64,000 nucleotides of DNA from Rariloculus sp965263005 (GCF_965263005.1 NZ_OZ253579.1:1116001-1180000); one strand, 5' to 3'; counted from the first letter of the stretch, positions 25,485-35,277 are shown. Made by a program: numbers and translations. Notes: generated from the sequence alone by a model not told the origin.

Positions 25485-26732
25485 ATGACGCGGCGCGAAA
25501 CAACGCAATCCACGATTCTGATCGCCGGTGGCGGGCCGGTCGGCTTGACGGTCGCTGCGCTGCTGCTCACCGATGCCCGTGCAGCCGAGAACACCACAGT
25601 CAGGGTCCTTGAGTCGCTGCCCGGGATCTCGTGGGACCCGGGCGTCGCGGACTTGCGCGTTTACGCCCTGTCGCGCGCGTCGCAGAGGATCCTCGAATCG
25701 CTTGGGCTGTGGCAAACGATTCACGACCGGCGCGCAAGCGCGTACCGGCGCATGCGCGTCTGGGAAGGCGACGGTCCGGACGCTCGCGCATCTGTCGACT
25801 TTGCCAGCGCCGATATCGGTGAGCCCGATCTTGGCCATATCGTCGAAGACAGCCTGCTGAGGCATACGGTTTTTGAGTTCGTGGCGCAGTTCACGAACGC
25901 ACGCGTTACGTTCGGCGCGACGGTGGAGTCCGTTCGCTCCATCCCGCGAGGCATCGAGACGCGTCTGAGCGATGGGGAAACAATCGAGGCGAGCCTGGTT
26001 ATCGCTGCCGACGGCGGCGCGTCGCGCGTTCGCTCCCTGCTTGGTCTGCCGGTCGCCGACTGCGATCCTGAGCAAAGCGCCCTGGTGGCGCACGTCGCAA
26101 GCGAAGCTCCGCACGCCGAGACGGCCCTGCAGCGATTTCTGCCGACGGGACCACTGGCGTTTCTGCCGTTGGCCGACGGCCGCAGCTCGATCGTTTGGTC
26201 GATGCCGGCAGCCGAGGCCGACAGGTTGATGGCGCTGTCGGACGCGGAATTTATCGAGGCACTGCAGGCGGCGAGCGGCAACGTGCTCGGCGGGCTTGGG
26301 CCGATCTCGGTGCGCACGCGCTTTGCGCTGCAAACCGCGCACGCGCACCGGTATTGCGTGCCTGGCGCGGTGCTTGCCGGCGATGCGGCGCATTCGGTTC
26401 ATCCGCTCGCGGGACAGGGGATGAACATGGGCTTGCTCGATGCCGCCTGCCTGGCCGAGGAACTCGGCCGTGCTCGAGCGCGCGGTGACGGCTTCGGCGA
26501 CCTTGCGGTGCTGCGCCGCTATGAGCGGCGCCGCAAGGGCGAGAATCTCAAGATGATGCTGGCGTTCGACGCGCTCGACCGCTTGTTTCGCCTGACCGGC
26601 TGGGCTGCGCCGCTCAGGGCGTTCGGGCTCGGCACCGTCGACAGCTCCCGCGTAGCCAAGCGCTTGCTGATGCGCCGTGCGCTCGGGCTCGAGTATTCGA
26701 TTCCGCGTCCGGCGCGCCGGCGGGCGGCCTGA
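25485..26732 (+). CDS. ubiI: UbiI/UbiF-type ubiquinone hydroxylase
   Basis: This 415-residue FAD-dependent monooxygenase is paralogous to the preceding gene. It has IAGGGPVGLTVAALLL at the N-terminus, ADGGASRVRSLLGLPV in the middle and GDAAHSVHPLAGQGMNMGLLDA at the C-terminus. The position after ubiH matches ubiI (visC), which hydroxylates C5 of the ring. Since Coq7 is present elsewhere in the window for the C6 step, UbiI is the better reading than UbiF. The ATG at 25485 comes 2 nt after the ubiH stop. Confidence 0.88.
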   Translation: MTRRETTQSTILIAGGGPVGLTVAALLLTDARAAENTTVRVLESLPGISWDPGVADLRVYALSRASQRILESLGLWQTIHDRRASAYRRMRVWEGDGPDARASVDFASADIGEPDLGHIVEDSLLRHTVFEFVAQFTNARVTFGATVESVRSIPRGIETRLSDGETIEASLVIAADGGASRVRSLLGLPVADCDPEQSALVAHVASEAPHAETALQRFLPTGPLAFLPLADGRSSIVWSMPAAEADRLMALSDAEFIEALQAASGNVLGGLGPISVRTRFALQTAHAHRYCVPGAVLAGDAAHSVHPLAGQGMNMGLLDAACLAEELGRARARGDGFGDLAVLRRYERRRKGENLKMMLAFDALDRLFRLTGWAAPLRAFGLGTVDSSRVAKRLLMRRALGLEYSIPRPARRRAA

Positions 26733-26815
26733 AGCGCCGTGGCAATCAGGCACCAATCGGCGACGAGCATGGTCAGATGTATCATCACCGTCTACAGACT
26801 ATGGAATGACACGCT

Positions 26816-29608
26816 ATGAACAAGTTCGGCTTCGCTATCGTCTCTGTCGCCGCGTTGGCCGCAGTGCCTGCGTCGGGACAGGATCAGAGCTGGAATCGCA
26901 CGCTCGAGCGTATTTCGAGCGCCGTCGTGTCCATCCGCGTCGACAGCACGCGCGCATTCGACACGGAGCGCAACCAGTCCAGCCAGGCCACGGGCTTTGT
27001 GGTTGACGCCGAGCGCGGACTGATTCTTACGAACCGTCACGTCGTGACTCCGGGACCGGTTCGGGCGCAGGCGATATTTCTCAATCAGGAGGAGGTCGAT
27101 CTCGTCGCCGTGTACCGCGATCCGGTTCACGACTTCGGCTTGTTCAGATATTCGCCGGGCGACCTGCAGTTCATGAAGCCCACTCAGCTTGAGCTCGTTC
27201 CCGACGCGGCCGAGATCGGCCGCGACATCCGCGTGGTCGGCAACGACGCGGGCGAACAGTTGTCCATCCTGGCAGGGACGATCGCAAGGCTCGACCGGCA
27301 GGCGCCAAACTACGGCCGCGGCAGCTACAACGACTTCAACACCTTTTATCTGCAGGCCGCATCGGGGACTTCGGGCGGCTCCTCGGGATCTCCCGTCATC
27401 GATATCGAGGGCCGCGTCGTCGCACTGAATGCGGGAGCGAACAATCAGGCGGCATCGAGCTTCTTTCTGCCGCTCGACAGGGTCCGCTACGCGCTGACGG
27501 AGATCCAGGAAGGACGCGACGTGCCGCGCGGGACGCTGCAGACGGAGTTTCTCCACAAGCCATACGCCGAAGCGCGCAGGCTCGGTCTGAACCGCGAAAC
27601 CGAAGCGCGCATGCGGCAATCTCACCCGGACCAGACCGGGCTTCTCGTCGTCGAGCAAGTCCTTCCCGGCGCGCCGGCCTCGAAATTCCTGCAGCCCGGC
27701 GACATTCTCGTCAGCGTCGAACGCGAGCAGATCACCGAATTCGTGCCGCTGGAGGCGCGGCTCGACGCGAATGTGGAAAACGAAGTGTCCGTTGCGATAG
27801 AACGCGGCGGCGAACGGTTGGAGTTTCAGATCTATGTCGACGATCTGCACACGATTACGCCGAACGAGTACATCGAGTATGGCGACGGTATTTTTCACAC
27901 GCTGTCGTATCAACAGGCGCGTCATTTTTACCGTCCGCCTTCGGGCGTCTACGTCGCGAACCCGGGCTACGTGTTCGGTTCGGCTGCGATCCCGCGCGCG
28001 AGCCTGATCACCGAAATCAACGGCACGCCGCTCAGGGACCTCGACGACTTCGAGCAGATGGTCGAAACGCTTCCCCCCGGCAGTCAGGTGAGCATCCGCT
28101 TTCTCACGTTCGATGACCCCCGGAGCGAGAAGCAGCGCATCATCACGAACGATAGAGACTGGTTTCCGGCTCTACGCTGCCGCAGAGACGACTACGCGGG
28201 CGTCTGGCCGTGCGAGGAGCTCGCGCTGAGCGCGCCCGCCGCGCCGCCGCCGCCTCAGGAGACAACCTTTCCGCGCGAGGGCGAGGGTCATGTGCGGCAG
28301 ATCGCCCCGTCGCTGGTGTTGATCAACTACAGCATGCCCTACACCGTTTCGGGCGTATCGGACCGCTACTACTACGGCACCGGTGTCGTCGCCGACGCGG
28401 GCAGAGGCTGGGTCGTCGTCGACCGCAACACCGTACCTGTCGCCATGGGCGACGTGCGAATCACGTTCGCCGGTTCCCTGGAGATTCAGGGACGCGTCGA
28501 GTACATCCATCCATTGCACAATCTCGCTGTCGTGTCGTACGACCCGGCGCTGATTGGCCGCACGCCGGTGCAATCGGCAGATTTCGTCGTCGACGGGTTT
28601 GCTCCCGGCCGTGAGGTTTCCGTCGTCGGTCTCGCTCCGGATCACAAGGTCATGTCGCAGTCGAGCGAGGTCGCTTCGGTGACACCGGTCAATTTCCCGT
28701 TGTCACGTACGCTCCGGTTCCGCGACTCGAACCTCGATGCTGTCACGCTCGTCAACGGTCCTGGCGATTTCGACGGCGTCATCGTCGATAACCAGGGCAG
28801 AGTGCTCGCGCTATGGGCCAGCTTCGCCTATCAGACGGGCCGGGACGTCACACAGGTCAACATGGGTATTCCGTCCGATCTCGTCGTCGACATGATCGAG
28901 CGATTGCGGAGCGACGAGCCGCTGCGCTCGATCGAGGTCGAGTGGCGGCTCATGCCGCTTGCAACCGCAAGAAAACTCGATCTGCCCGAGAGCTGGGCGA
29001 GCCGCTACGAGGTCCACAATCCCACGCGCCGGCAACTGCTCGCCGTCGCGACTACCGTCGCGGGCTCTCCCGCAGGAGCGCTCCTGCGCTCGGGCGACAT
29101 CCTGCTTAGTGTCGACGGCGAGACCGTGAACACGTTCAGGGAGCTTGAACGGGCGACGCAGGTTCCCGGCGTTGAGCTTGTCATCTTCAGGGACGGCGAG
29201 GAGGTCAAGGCGCGCGTCGAGACGCTCGTGCTCGACGGGATAGGCATCGACCGGGCGATCCTCTGGGCCGGCGCGCTGTTGCAAACGCCGCATCGCGAGC
29301 TTGCCGTACAGCGCGGCATCGAGCCCGGTGGCGTTTATGTCTCGAATTTCAATTTCGGCTCTCCGGCGAGCCGCTCGAGGCTCTTTGCGGGGCGCCGCAT
29401 CGTGTCGGTCGACGGTCAACCGACACCGGACCTCGACCGATTTGCCGCCGTAGTCAAGCCATTGGCGGGGCGCGATTCGGTGCGCCTCAATACCGTGACC
29501 TTGAACAATGTGCCGGAAGTCGTCACGGTCAAGCTCGACCCTCAATACTGGCCCACGCAAGAGCTCAGGCGGCAAGGCTACGATTGGCGCCGCTATCCGC
29601 TCGACTAG
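26816..29608 (+). CDS. Nma111/HtrA-like serine protease with active and degenerate protease domains plus PDZ domains
   Basis: This 930-residue exported protein has a signal peptide at residues 1-22 (cut after PASGQ). The first trypsin-like domain (about 30-235) has a triad readable as His75 (LTNRHVV), Asp106 (DPVHDFGLF) and Ser190 (GTSGGSSGSPV). A PDZ domain follows (about 255-360) and a second PDZ-like unit to about 450. A second trypsin-like domain (about 490-705) lacks the triad (VVVDRNTVP replaces the His loop; no GxSG). Two further PDZ units end the chain. This double-protease plan is that of fungal Nma111 rather than bacterial DegP (about 450). The substrate is unknown, presumably periplasmic. 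Confidence 0.82.
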   Translation: MNKFGFAIVSVAALAAVPASGQDQSWNRTLERISSAVVSIRVDSTRAFDTERNQSSQATGFVVDAERGLILTNRHVVTPGPVRAQAIFLNQEEVDLVAVYRDPVHDFGLFRYSPGDLQFMKPTQLELVPDAAEIGRDIRVVGNDAGEQLSILAGTIARLDRQAPNYGRGSYNDFNTFYLQAASGTSGGSSGSPVIDIEGRVVALNAGANNQAASSFFLPLDRVRYALTEIQEGRDVPRGTLQTEFLHKPYAEARRLGLNRETEARMRQSHPDQTGLLVVEQVLPGAPASKFLQPGDILVSVEREQITEFVPLEARLDANVENEVSVAIERGGERLEFQIYVDDLHTITPNEYIEYGDGIFHTLSYQQARHFYRPPSGVYVANPGYVFGSAAIPRASLITEINGTPLRDLDDFEQMVETLPPGSQVSIRFLTFDDPRSEKQRIITNDRDWFPALRCRRDDYAGVWPCEELALSAPAAPPPPQETTFPREGEGHVRQIAPSLVLINYSMPYTVSGVSDRYYYGTGVVADAGRGWVVVDRNTVPVAMGDVRITFAGSLEIQGRVEYIHPLHNLAVVSYDPALIGRTPVQSADFVVDGFAPGREVSVVGLAPDHKVMSQSSEVASVTPVNFPLSRTLRFRDSNLDAVTLVNGPGDFDGVIVDNQGRVLALWASFAYQTGRDVTQVNMGIPSDLVVDMIERLRSDEPLRSIEVEWRLMPLATARKLDLPESWASRYEVHNPTRRQLLAVATTVAGSPAGALLRSGDILLSVDGETVNTFRELERATQVPGVELVIFRDGEEVKARVETLVLDGIGIDRAILWAGALLQTPHRELAVQRGIEPGGVYVSNFNFGSPASRSRLFAGRRIVSVDGQPTPDLDRFAAVVKPLAGRDSVRLNTVTLNNVPEVVTVKLDPQYWPTQELRRQGYDWRRYPLD

Positions 29609-29721
29609 TCGAAGCCGCGAACCGAGCGCGTAGCCGGCGCAGGCATTGACGGTCGAGCCGGTGCCCGGCCCGCGGTGCGTCGCTCGGGAAGAGAGGACGG
29701 AACGAGGACGATGTTCCCGTC

Positions 29722-30195
29722 ATGTTGAGAATCGTGTCGGGCGGTCAAACTGGCGTGGACCGAGGCGCACTCGATGCCGCCATCGGGCGCGGTGCCGACT
29801 GCGGCGGTTGGTGCCCGCGGGGGAGACTGGCAGAAGACGGTGCCGTACCGGCCCGGTATCCTGTCCGTGAGTTGCCCGGCGCGGGTTACGCCGAACGCAC
29901 GCTCGAGAACGTCATCGATTCCGACGGCACGCTGATCGTCCATGAGAATCAGCTCGACGGCGGCTCGAAGCTGACGGCCGCTTTGTGTGCGGAACATGCG
30001 CGTCCTCTGCTCAGTCTCGACCTGGCTGCGATGACGCCTGCGCAAGCCGCCGAACAACTGCTCGAATTCATCCGCGTACACGGCATCGCCGTTTTGAACG
30101 TCGCGGGTCCGCGGGCGAGCAAGTGGCCGCAGGGGCGGGCTCGAGCCCGCAGCGTGATCGCGGCCGCGCTCGACAGGATCGGCGAGCGCCGCTGA
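29722..30195 (+). CDS. YpsA/putative molybdenum carrier-like Rossmann protein
   Basis: This 157-residue protein opens with LRIVSGGQTGVDRGALDAAI, the nucleotide-binding motif of the putative molybdenum carrier family (SLOG-type Rossmann fold, relatives of LOG/YpsA). Later conserved segments are GGWCPRGRLAEDGAVP, ERTLENVIDSDGTLIV and NVAGPRASKWPQG. Molybdenum carriage is a family label, not established for this protein; it likely binds a nucleotide-derived ligand. It converges with the YyaL-like gene, 4 nt apart. Confidence 0.8.
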   Translation: MLRIVSGGQTGVDRGALDAAIGRGADCGGWCPRGRLAEDGAVPARYPVRELPGAGYAERTLENVIDSDGTLIVHENQLDGGSKLTAALCAEHARPLLSLDLAAMTPAQAAEQLLEFIRVHGIAVLNVAGPRASKWPQGRARARSVIAAALDRIGERR

Positions 30196-30199
30196 TCTG

Positions 30200-32248
30200 C
30201 TAACCGCTCAGGGCGTTGCGAAGCGCTTCGAGGTCGCCGATCGGGGCGAGACACTCGGTTCCACGGCAGAGATAGGCGAGGGGCTGCGCGCCCGGGCGGC
30301 GCTCGCACAGCAGGCCCGGCAATCCGGAAGCGTCCGCGGGTATGAAGAAGCAGAGCCTGTCCGGTCTGAACGCCTTGACCGCAGACCGCCATGCTTCGAG
30401 CTCGCCTGGCTCGGCGCGCACGACGAGCAGCTCAGGCGGGCCAAGCTGCCGGCGGATTCCACGCAGCATCGTCGCGTGTGCGTGCGGGTAACGCTCGAGC
30501 ACCGGCAGACTGGCGCGCAGCGTCCGTTCGGCTGCATCGAGATACCTGTGCTCACCGAGCAGGTGGCCGACGTGGATCAGCGCGAGTGCGGCGACCGCGT
30601 TCCCGGACGGCAGCGCCTCGTCGGCGAGGGGCTTGGGCCTGTGGATCAACTGTTCGTGGTCGTCCGCGGTGAAGAAGAATCCGCCGCGAGGGTCGCTGAA
30701 GTGCGCCAGCACGACCTCCAGCAGCTCCCGCGCGAATTCGAGGTCGGCCGTTCGCCAGCGGCACTGCAAGAGCTCGAGCAAGCCCGCGGCCAGGAAAACA
30801 TGATCGTCGAGATAGGCGGCAAACCGCGCGCGACCGTCCTTGTAGACCGATTTCAAACGGCCGTCGATCCACAATCGGTCCCTGATGAAATCGACGGCGC
30901 GCGCCGCCGACGCCGCAAGTTCGGGGCTGTCGAGCTGACGCGATGCCTTGGCCATTGCGGCGATCGCAAGCCCATTCCATGCCACGATCGCCTTCTCGTC
31001 ACGGCCGGGCCACACGCGGGCGTTGCGGGCGATCAGGAGTTTCTCACGCGCGCGCCTGGCCAGGTCCGCATCTGAATCGTCGGGGTCCGCGGGCGCCGCG
31101 AACTCGCCATTGCCGGCGGCGACCTGCAGATGCCAGGCACGTCCCTCGAAGTTCGCAGGACCGTCGAGGCCGTACGTGCGCTTCGCGACGGCCGCTTCGT
31201 CGGGCGCAAGCAGCGCGTCGAGTTCGGCCGGCGTCCAGACGTAGAACTTTCCCTCCTCGCCTTCGGAGTCCGCGTCGAGCGTGGAGAAGTATTCGCCTTG
31301 CTCGCCCTGCATGTCGCGCATGATCCAGTCCGCCGTTTCTCCGGCTATCCGCGCATGGAGCGCTTCGCCCGTCGCCGCATAGGCGTCGGCGTAGGTCGCG
31401 AGCAAGGCTGCATTGTCGTAGAGCATCTTCTCGAAATGGGGGATGGCCCAGCGCTGGTCGACGCTGTAACGGAAGAAGCCGCCGCCCAGATGATCGTAGA
31501 GTCCGCCGAGCGCCATTCGCTCGAGCGACTCCATGCACATGCGCCTCGCGCCGTCGTCAACGCCGCCGCGCGCTCTGCTCTCGCTCCACAGTTCCAGCAG
31601 CAGATCGAGGTTCGTCGTGTGCGGAAACTTCGGTGCGCCGCCGAAGCCGCCGTATTCGTTGTCGAAGGTTTCGCCGAGCTGATTGCGTGCAGCGTCGACC
31701 GGACGCCGCGTGAATTGCGCCGGCGGGCCGCTGGTGTCGACAGCGGTCATGTTGTCGAGCGCGTTGGCGATCTGCCTTCCCGCGCCGCGAACGTCGTCGC
31801 GGTTCGCGCGGAAATGGGACTCGACGCGCACGAGGACGTCGCGGAAGGCCGGCATGCCATAGTTGGCCGCTTTGGGGAAATAGGTTCCGGCGAAGATCGG
31901 CAGATGCTCGTCGGGCGTGAGAAACATCGTCAGGGGCCACCCCCCGGCACGCCCCGAGAACATCTGCTGCGCCGTTTGATAGATGCGGTCGATATCGGGA
32001 CGTTCCTCCCGGTCAACTTTGACGTTGACGTACAAGCGATTCATGATCGCCGCGGTATCCGGATCCTCGAATGACTCGTGCGCCATGACGTGGCACCAAT
32101 GGCAGGCCGAATAGCCGATCGACAGGAGAATCGGCCTGTCGGTTCGACGCGCGAGCTCGAGCGCGACGGGATCCCACGGCTGCCAATGGACGGGGTTGTC
32201 CGCGTGCTGCACCAGATAGGGACTGGTTTCTTCGGATAGTCGGTTCAT
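30200..32248 (-). CDS. YyaL-like thioredoxin domain-containing protein (DUF255)
   Basis: This 682-residue protein has an N-terminal thioredoxin-like domain (about 1-160) with the Cys49-His-Trp-Cys52 pair in GYSACHWCHVMAHESF, then a six-hairpin glycosidase-like alpha/alpha toroid (about 190-600) with GGFGGAPKFPH and DHLGGGFFRYSVDQRWAIPHFEKMLYDNA (in part). This matches the YyaL/SSP411 (spermatogenesis-associated protein 20) family. No signal peptide is seen. The reaction is unknown; a redox or sugar-epimerase role has been guessed from folds only. Confidence 0.88.
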   Translation of the reverse strand: MNRLSEETSPYLVQHADNPVHWQPWDPVALELARRTDRPILLSIGYSACHWCHVMAHESFEDPDTAAIMNRLYVNVKVDREERPDIDRIYQTAQQMFSGRAGGWPLTMFLTPDEHLPIFAGTYFPKAANYGMPAFRDVLVRVESHFRANRDDVRGAGRQIANALDNMTAVDTSGPPAQFTRRPVDAARNQLGETFDNEYGGFGGAPKFPHTTNLDLLLELWSESRARGGVDDGARRMCMESLERMALGGLYDHLGGGFFRYSVDQRWAIPHFEKMLYDNAALLATYADAYAATGEALHARIAGETADWIMRDMQGEQGEYFSTLDADSEGEEGKFYVWTPAELDALLAPDEAAVAKRTYGLDGPANFEGRAWHLQVAAGNGEFAAPADPDDSDADLARRAREKLLIARNARVWPGRDEKAIVAWNGLAIAAMAKASRQLDSPELAASAARAVDFIRDRLWIDGRLKSVYKDGRARFAAYLDDHVFLAAGLLELLQCRWRTADLEFARELLEVVLAHFSDPRGGFFFTADDHEQLIHRPKPLADEALPSGNAVAALALIHVGHLLGEHRYLDAAERTLRASLPVLERYPHAHATMLRGIRRQLGPPELLVVRAEPGELEAWRSAVKAFRPDRLCFFIPADASGLPGLLCERRPGAQPLAYLCRGTECLAPIGDLEALRNALSG

Positions 32249-32326
32249 GAGCCCGGCACTATAGCAACATGCGCTGGCAGCGGTCCCGCCCGGCGTTTAG
32301 AATTCCCGGCAGGATCCCCGGGTAAC

Positions 32327-33121
32327 CTGCCGCTGTTTACTTATCCAGATATCGATCCCATCGCGTTCACGCTCAACGTGCGCTGGTATGGGCTGATGTA
32401 TCTCGCGGGCTTTGCGCTCGGCTGGCTCGGCGTGCGCTACAGGGCAAAGCTCCCTGGCAGCCCGATCGAAACGGCGCGCGCCGAAGACCTGCTGTTCTAC
32501 GTCGCGCTCGGCGTGTTCATAGGCGGCCGGCTCGGGTCCATGCTGTTCTACGACCTGACCGGACTGATCGCCGAGCCGTTGAGCGTGTTCCGGATCTGGG
32601 AGGGCGGCATGTCGTTCCACGGCGGCTTGATCGGCGTATTGCTCGCGATGGCGCTGTTCGCGAGGCGCATCGGTCAGCCGTTCTTCGCCGTCGCGGATTT
32701 CGCGGCGCCTTGGGCGCCGATCGGTCTGGGGCTCGGGCGAATCGGCAACTTCCTCAACGGCGAGCTCTGGGGCAGGGCGACGAGTCCCGATGCGCCGTGG
32801 GCCGTCATCGTCGACGGCACGCCGCGTCATGCAAGCCAGCTCTACGAAGCGTTCCTCGAAGGACTCGTGCTGTTGGCAGTGCTGTTGATCTACTCGGCGA
32901 AACCGCGGCCGACGATGGCGGTATCGGGATTGTTCCTGTTGCTCTACGGCGTGTTTCGCGTCGCCGTCGAGTTCATCCGCTTGCCGGACGAGCATATCGG
33001 CTACCTGGCGTTGGGCTGGCTCACGATGGGCCACGTGCTGTCGGCGCCGATGATGCTTGCCGGCGCAGCGCTGCTCGTAATCGCCTATCGGCGCAAGTCC
33101 GCAGAAACCGTGACCGCATGA
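32327..33121 (+). CDS. lgt: Phosphatidylglycerol--prolipoprotein diacylglyceryl transferase
   Basis: Lgt is a multipass inner-membrane enzyme that attaches diacylglycerol to the lipobox cysteine of prelipoproteins. Catalytic segments are present: MSFHGGLIGV, GLGRIGNFLNGELWGR and the N-terminal RWYGLMYLAGFALGW. The homologous N-terminus (TYPDIDPIAF) lies upstream of the first usable GTG (32378), yet no in-frame ATG, GTG or TTG exists there. I therefore place a provisional CTG start at 32327, 12 nt after AGGA, giving 264 residues. If GTG 32378 is used, the conserved N-terminus is lost. It overlaps thyA by 4 nt. Confidence 0.85.
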   Translation: MPLFTYPDIDPIAFTLNVRWYGLMYLAGFALGWLGVRYRAKLPGSPIETARAEDLLFYVALGVFIGGRLGSMLFYDLTGLIAEPLSVFRIWEGGMSFHGGLIGVLLAMALFARRIGQPFFAVADFAAPWAPIGLGLGRIGNFLNGELWGRATSPDAPWAVIVDGTPRHASQLYEAFLEGLVLLAVLLIYSAKPRPTMAVSGLFLLLYGVFRVAVEFIRLPDEHIGYLALGWLTMGHVLSAPMMLAGAALLVIAYRRKSAETVTA

Positions 33122-33912
33122 AGCAGTACCTCGACCTGCTGCGAACGATCAAGGACCTCGGAATTCCCAAAGACGACCGCACGGGTACAGGCACGTTGAG
33201 TATCTTCGGATACCAGATGCGGTTCGATCTTTCGGCGGGTTTCCCGGTCCTGACGACGAAGAAGCTTCATCTGAAGTCGATCATTCACGAGCTGTTGTGG
33301 TTCCTGCGCGGCGACACGAACGTCGATTACCTCCACGAGCATGGCGTCACGATCTGGGATGAATGGGCCGATGAGGGCGGCAACCTCGGGCCCGTCTACG
33401 GTTCCCAGTGGCGCACCTGGCCCGTCGGAGATGGCCGCACGATCGACCAGATCGAGCGGACCGTCGAGTTGCTTCGCACCAACCCGGACTCGCGCCGCAT
33501 CGTCGTCAGCGCATGGAACGTGGCAGAGCTCGATCGGATGGCGCTGTCCCCCTGTCACGCGCTGTTCCAGTTCCATGTCGCGCAGGGCAGGCTCTCATGT
33601 CAGCTCTACCAGCGCAGTGCGGATGTCTTCCTCGGTGTGCCGTTCAATATCGCCTCCTATTCATTGTTGACACAGATGATGGCCCAGCAGACGGGACTCG
33701 AGCTCGGCGATTTCGTCTGGACGGGCGGCGACTGCCACCTCTATCTCGATCACCTCGAGCAGACGAGCGAGCAGTTGCAGCGCGAGCCGTTGCCGCTGCC
33801 GAGCATGCTTGTCAAGCGGCAGCCGGACAGCATTTTCGATTACCGCTACGAAGACTTCGAGCTGATCGGTTACGAGGCGCACCCCGCGATCAGGGCGCCG
33901 ATCGCCGTCTAG
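33118..33912 (+). CDS. thyA: Thymidylate synthase
   Basis: This 264-residue ThyA (same length as E. coli) methylates dUMP to dTMP using methylenetetrahydrofolate. The active-site cysteine is in LSPCHALFQFHV. RTGTGTLSIFGYQMRFDL, GPVYGSQWRTW, YQRSADVFLGVPFNIASY and GDCHLYLDHLEQ are family signatures. The ATG at 33118 overlaps the lgt stop as ATGA, and lgt-thyA is the E. coli order too. It is convergent with kmo; a short hairpin (TCCCGG/CCGGGA, 33922-33936) sits at the junction. Confidence 0.98.
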   Translation: MKQYLDLLRTIKDLGIPKDDRTGTGTLSIFGYQMRFDLSAGFPVLTTKKLHLKSIIHELLWFLRGDTNVDYLHEHGVTIWDEWADEGGNLGPVYGSQWRTWPVGDGRTIDQIERTVELLRTNPDSRRIVVSAWNVAELDRMALSPCHALFQFHVAQGRLSCQLYQRSADVFLGVPFNIASYSLLTQMMAQQTGLELGDFVWTGGDCHLYLDHLEQTSEQLQREPLPLPSMLVKRQPDSIFDYRYEDFELIGYEAHPAIRAPIAV

Positions 33913-33927
33913 CAGCCGCGATCCCGG

Positions 33928-35277
33928 CTACCGGGACGACACGGCGTCGATCAGTCCGCGGGCAACTTCGAAATCGACATCGTCGAGCGTGCGGGCGTCA
34001 CCGATCAGCTTGCCAAGCAGATCGTCCTGCGCCGCGCCGCGCTGCTGAGCTTCGGCATAGCTGATCTCGGGATGGAACATGACCATCGAATAGCGGGGAA
34101 TGAACCTGCCCGGGAAGCGGTGCTCGAGTTCGAAGGCGACCTCGGTGCGCAGCCTGTAATCGTCACCGCGCACCTGATCGCGCATCACCCGATAGTTCTC
34201 GAGCGCCATCTCGGCGATGGCCCGAGCGTTGTCGGCGCGGCGCGCTTCGAACTCGCCGAGGATGCGGTTCCAGTCGCTGCCGTGCTCGGCCACGAGTTCG
34301 TCGAGCTCGACACAGTCCTCGAAAGCCGCGTTCATCCCTTGACCGTGAAATGGGACGATGGCGTGGGCGGCGTCGCCAATCAGCACGATTCGATCCTTGA
34401 AGCGCCATGGCCGGCAATACACGGTGCCGAGACGCCCGGTCGGATGGTGCGCCCAGTCGGCTTCGACGTCGGGCATGAGCCGGAGCGCGTCGGGAAAATT
34501 CGCGGCGAAGAAGGCCATGATCCCGTTGGCGCGGAGACTTGCGAAGCTCGAGTTCCCGTGGAGCGGCATAAACAGCGTTGCCGTGAAGCTACGGTCGAGG
34601 TTGGGCAGGGCGATGAGCATGAAGTCACCGCGCGGCCAGATGTGCAGCGCATCCGGGTCCAGCGCGAAATCGCCGTCGCGGCCGGCCGGAACCGTGAACT
34701 CCTTGTACCCGTGATCCAGAGCCGCCTCGGACGCCTCGATCGCGCCGGCGTTGCGCAGCGCGCGCCGCGCCGCCGATCCGGCGCCGTCTGCGGCGATCGA
34801 AACGGCCGCGCGCAACGGGCCGCGCCCGTGCGGCGAGGCGACGACGGCCGAACCTGAAGCCGTGTCGAAATCGACGCATTCGTGCCGGAAGCGGTACTCG
34901 ACGCCGTACCTCAGGCTCGCGAGCTCGTACAGCGTGACATTCAGCGCGCCTCGGGATACCGAATGGATCAGCTCGCCGCGCTGCTGACCGTAAGGCACGA
35001 ATCGCTGCCCGCCGCGTTCGTCGTGCAGCATCCGTCCGCGCATCGGGATCAGCAATTCCTCCACCGCTCCGAAAACCCCGGCGCGCTTGAGAGCTGCGAT
35101 GCCGCGAGCGGCGAGCGCGAGATTGATCGAGCGGCCCCGCGGCGGCGCGGTGCTGGAGAACGGCGCGCTGCGCTCAATGACAACCGGCGCAAGGCCCCGG
35201 CGGGCCAGCAGAATCGCGAGCAGGCTGCCGGCGAGCCCGCCGCCGATAATCGCGACTGTTTCGGCCCTTGCGGACAT
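33928..35277 (-). CDS. kmo: Kynurenine 3-monooxygenase
   Basis: This 449-residue FAD-dependent hydroxylase converts kynurenine to 3-hydroxykynurenine. It has the N-terminal IIGGGLAGSLLAILLARRG, RGRSINLALAARGIAAL typical of KMO, SIAADGAGSAARRAL and the C-terminal FAD motif GDAAHAIVPFHGQGMNAAFEDC. YKEFTVPAG is another KMO feature. The ATG at 35277 overlaps the kynU stop as ATGA; the longer frame upstream is a kynU shadow. It is the last gene of haaO-kynU-kmo. Confidence 0.93.
   Translation of the reverse strand: MSARAETVAIIGGGLAGSLLAILLARRGLAPVVIERSAPFSSTAPPRGRSINLALAARGIAALKRAGVFGAVEELLIPMRGRMLHDERGGQRFVPYGQQRGELIHSVSRGALNVTLYELASLRYGVEYRFRHECVDFDTASGSAVVASPHGRGPLRAAVSIAADGAGSAARRALRNAGAIEASEAALDHGYKEFTVPAGRDGDFALDPDALHIWPRGDFMLIALPNLDRSFTATLFMPLHGNSSFASLRANGIMAFFAANFPDALRLMPDVEADWAHHPTGRLGTVYCRPWRFKDRIVLIGDAAHAIVPFHGQGMNAAFEDCVELDELVAEHGSDWNRILGEFEARRADNARAIAEMALENYRVMRDQVRGDDYRLRTEVAFELEHRFPGRFIPRYSMVMFHPEISYAEAQQRGAAQDDLLGKLIGDARTLDDVDFEVARGLIDAVSSR

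Noticed and set aside
25287..26756. 489-codon reverse-strand open frame
   Set aside because: It is a shadow of the UbiI-like gene, which has clear FAD motifs on the forward strand.
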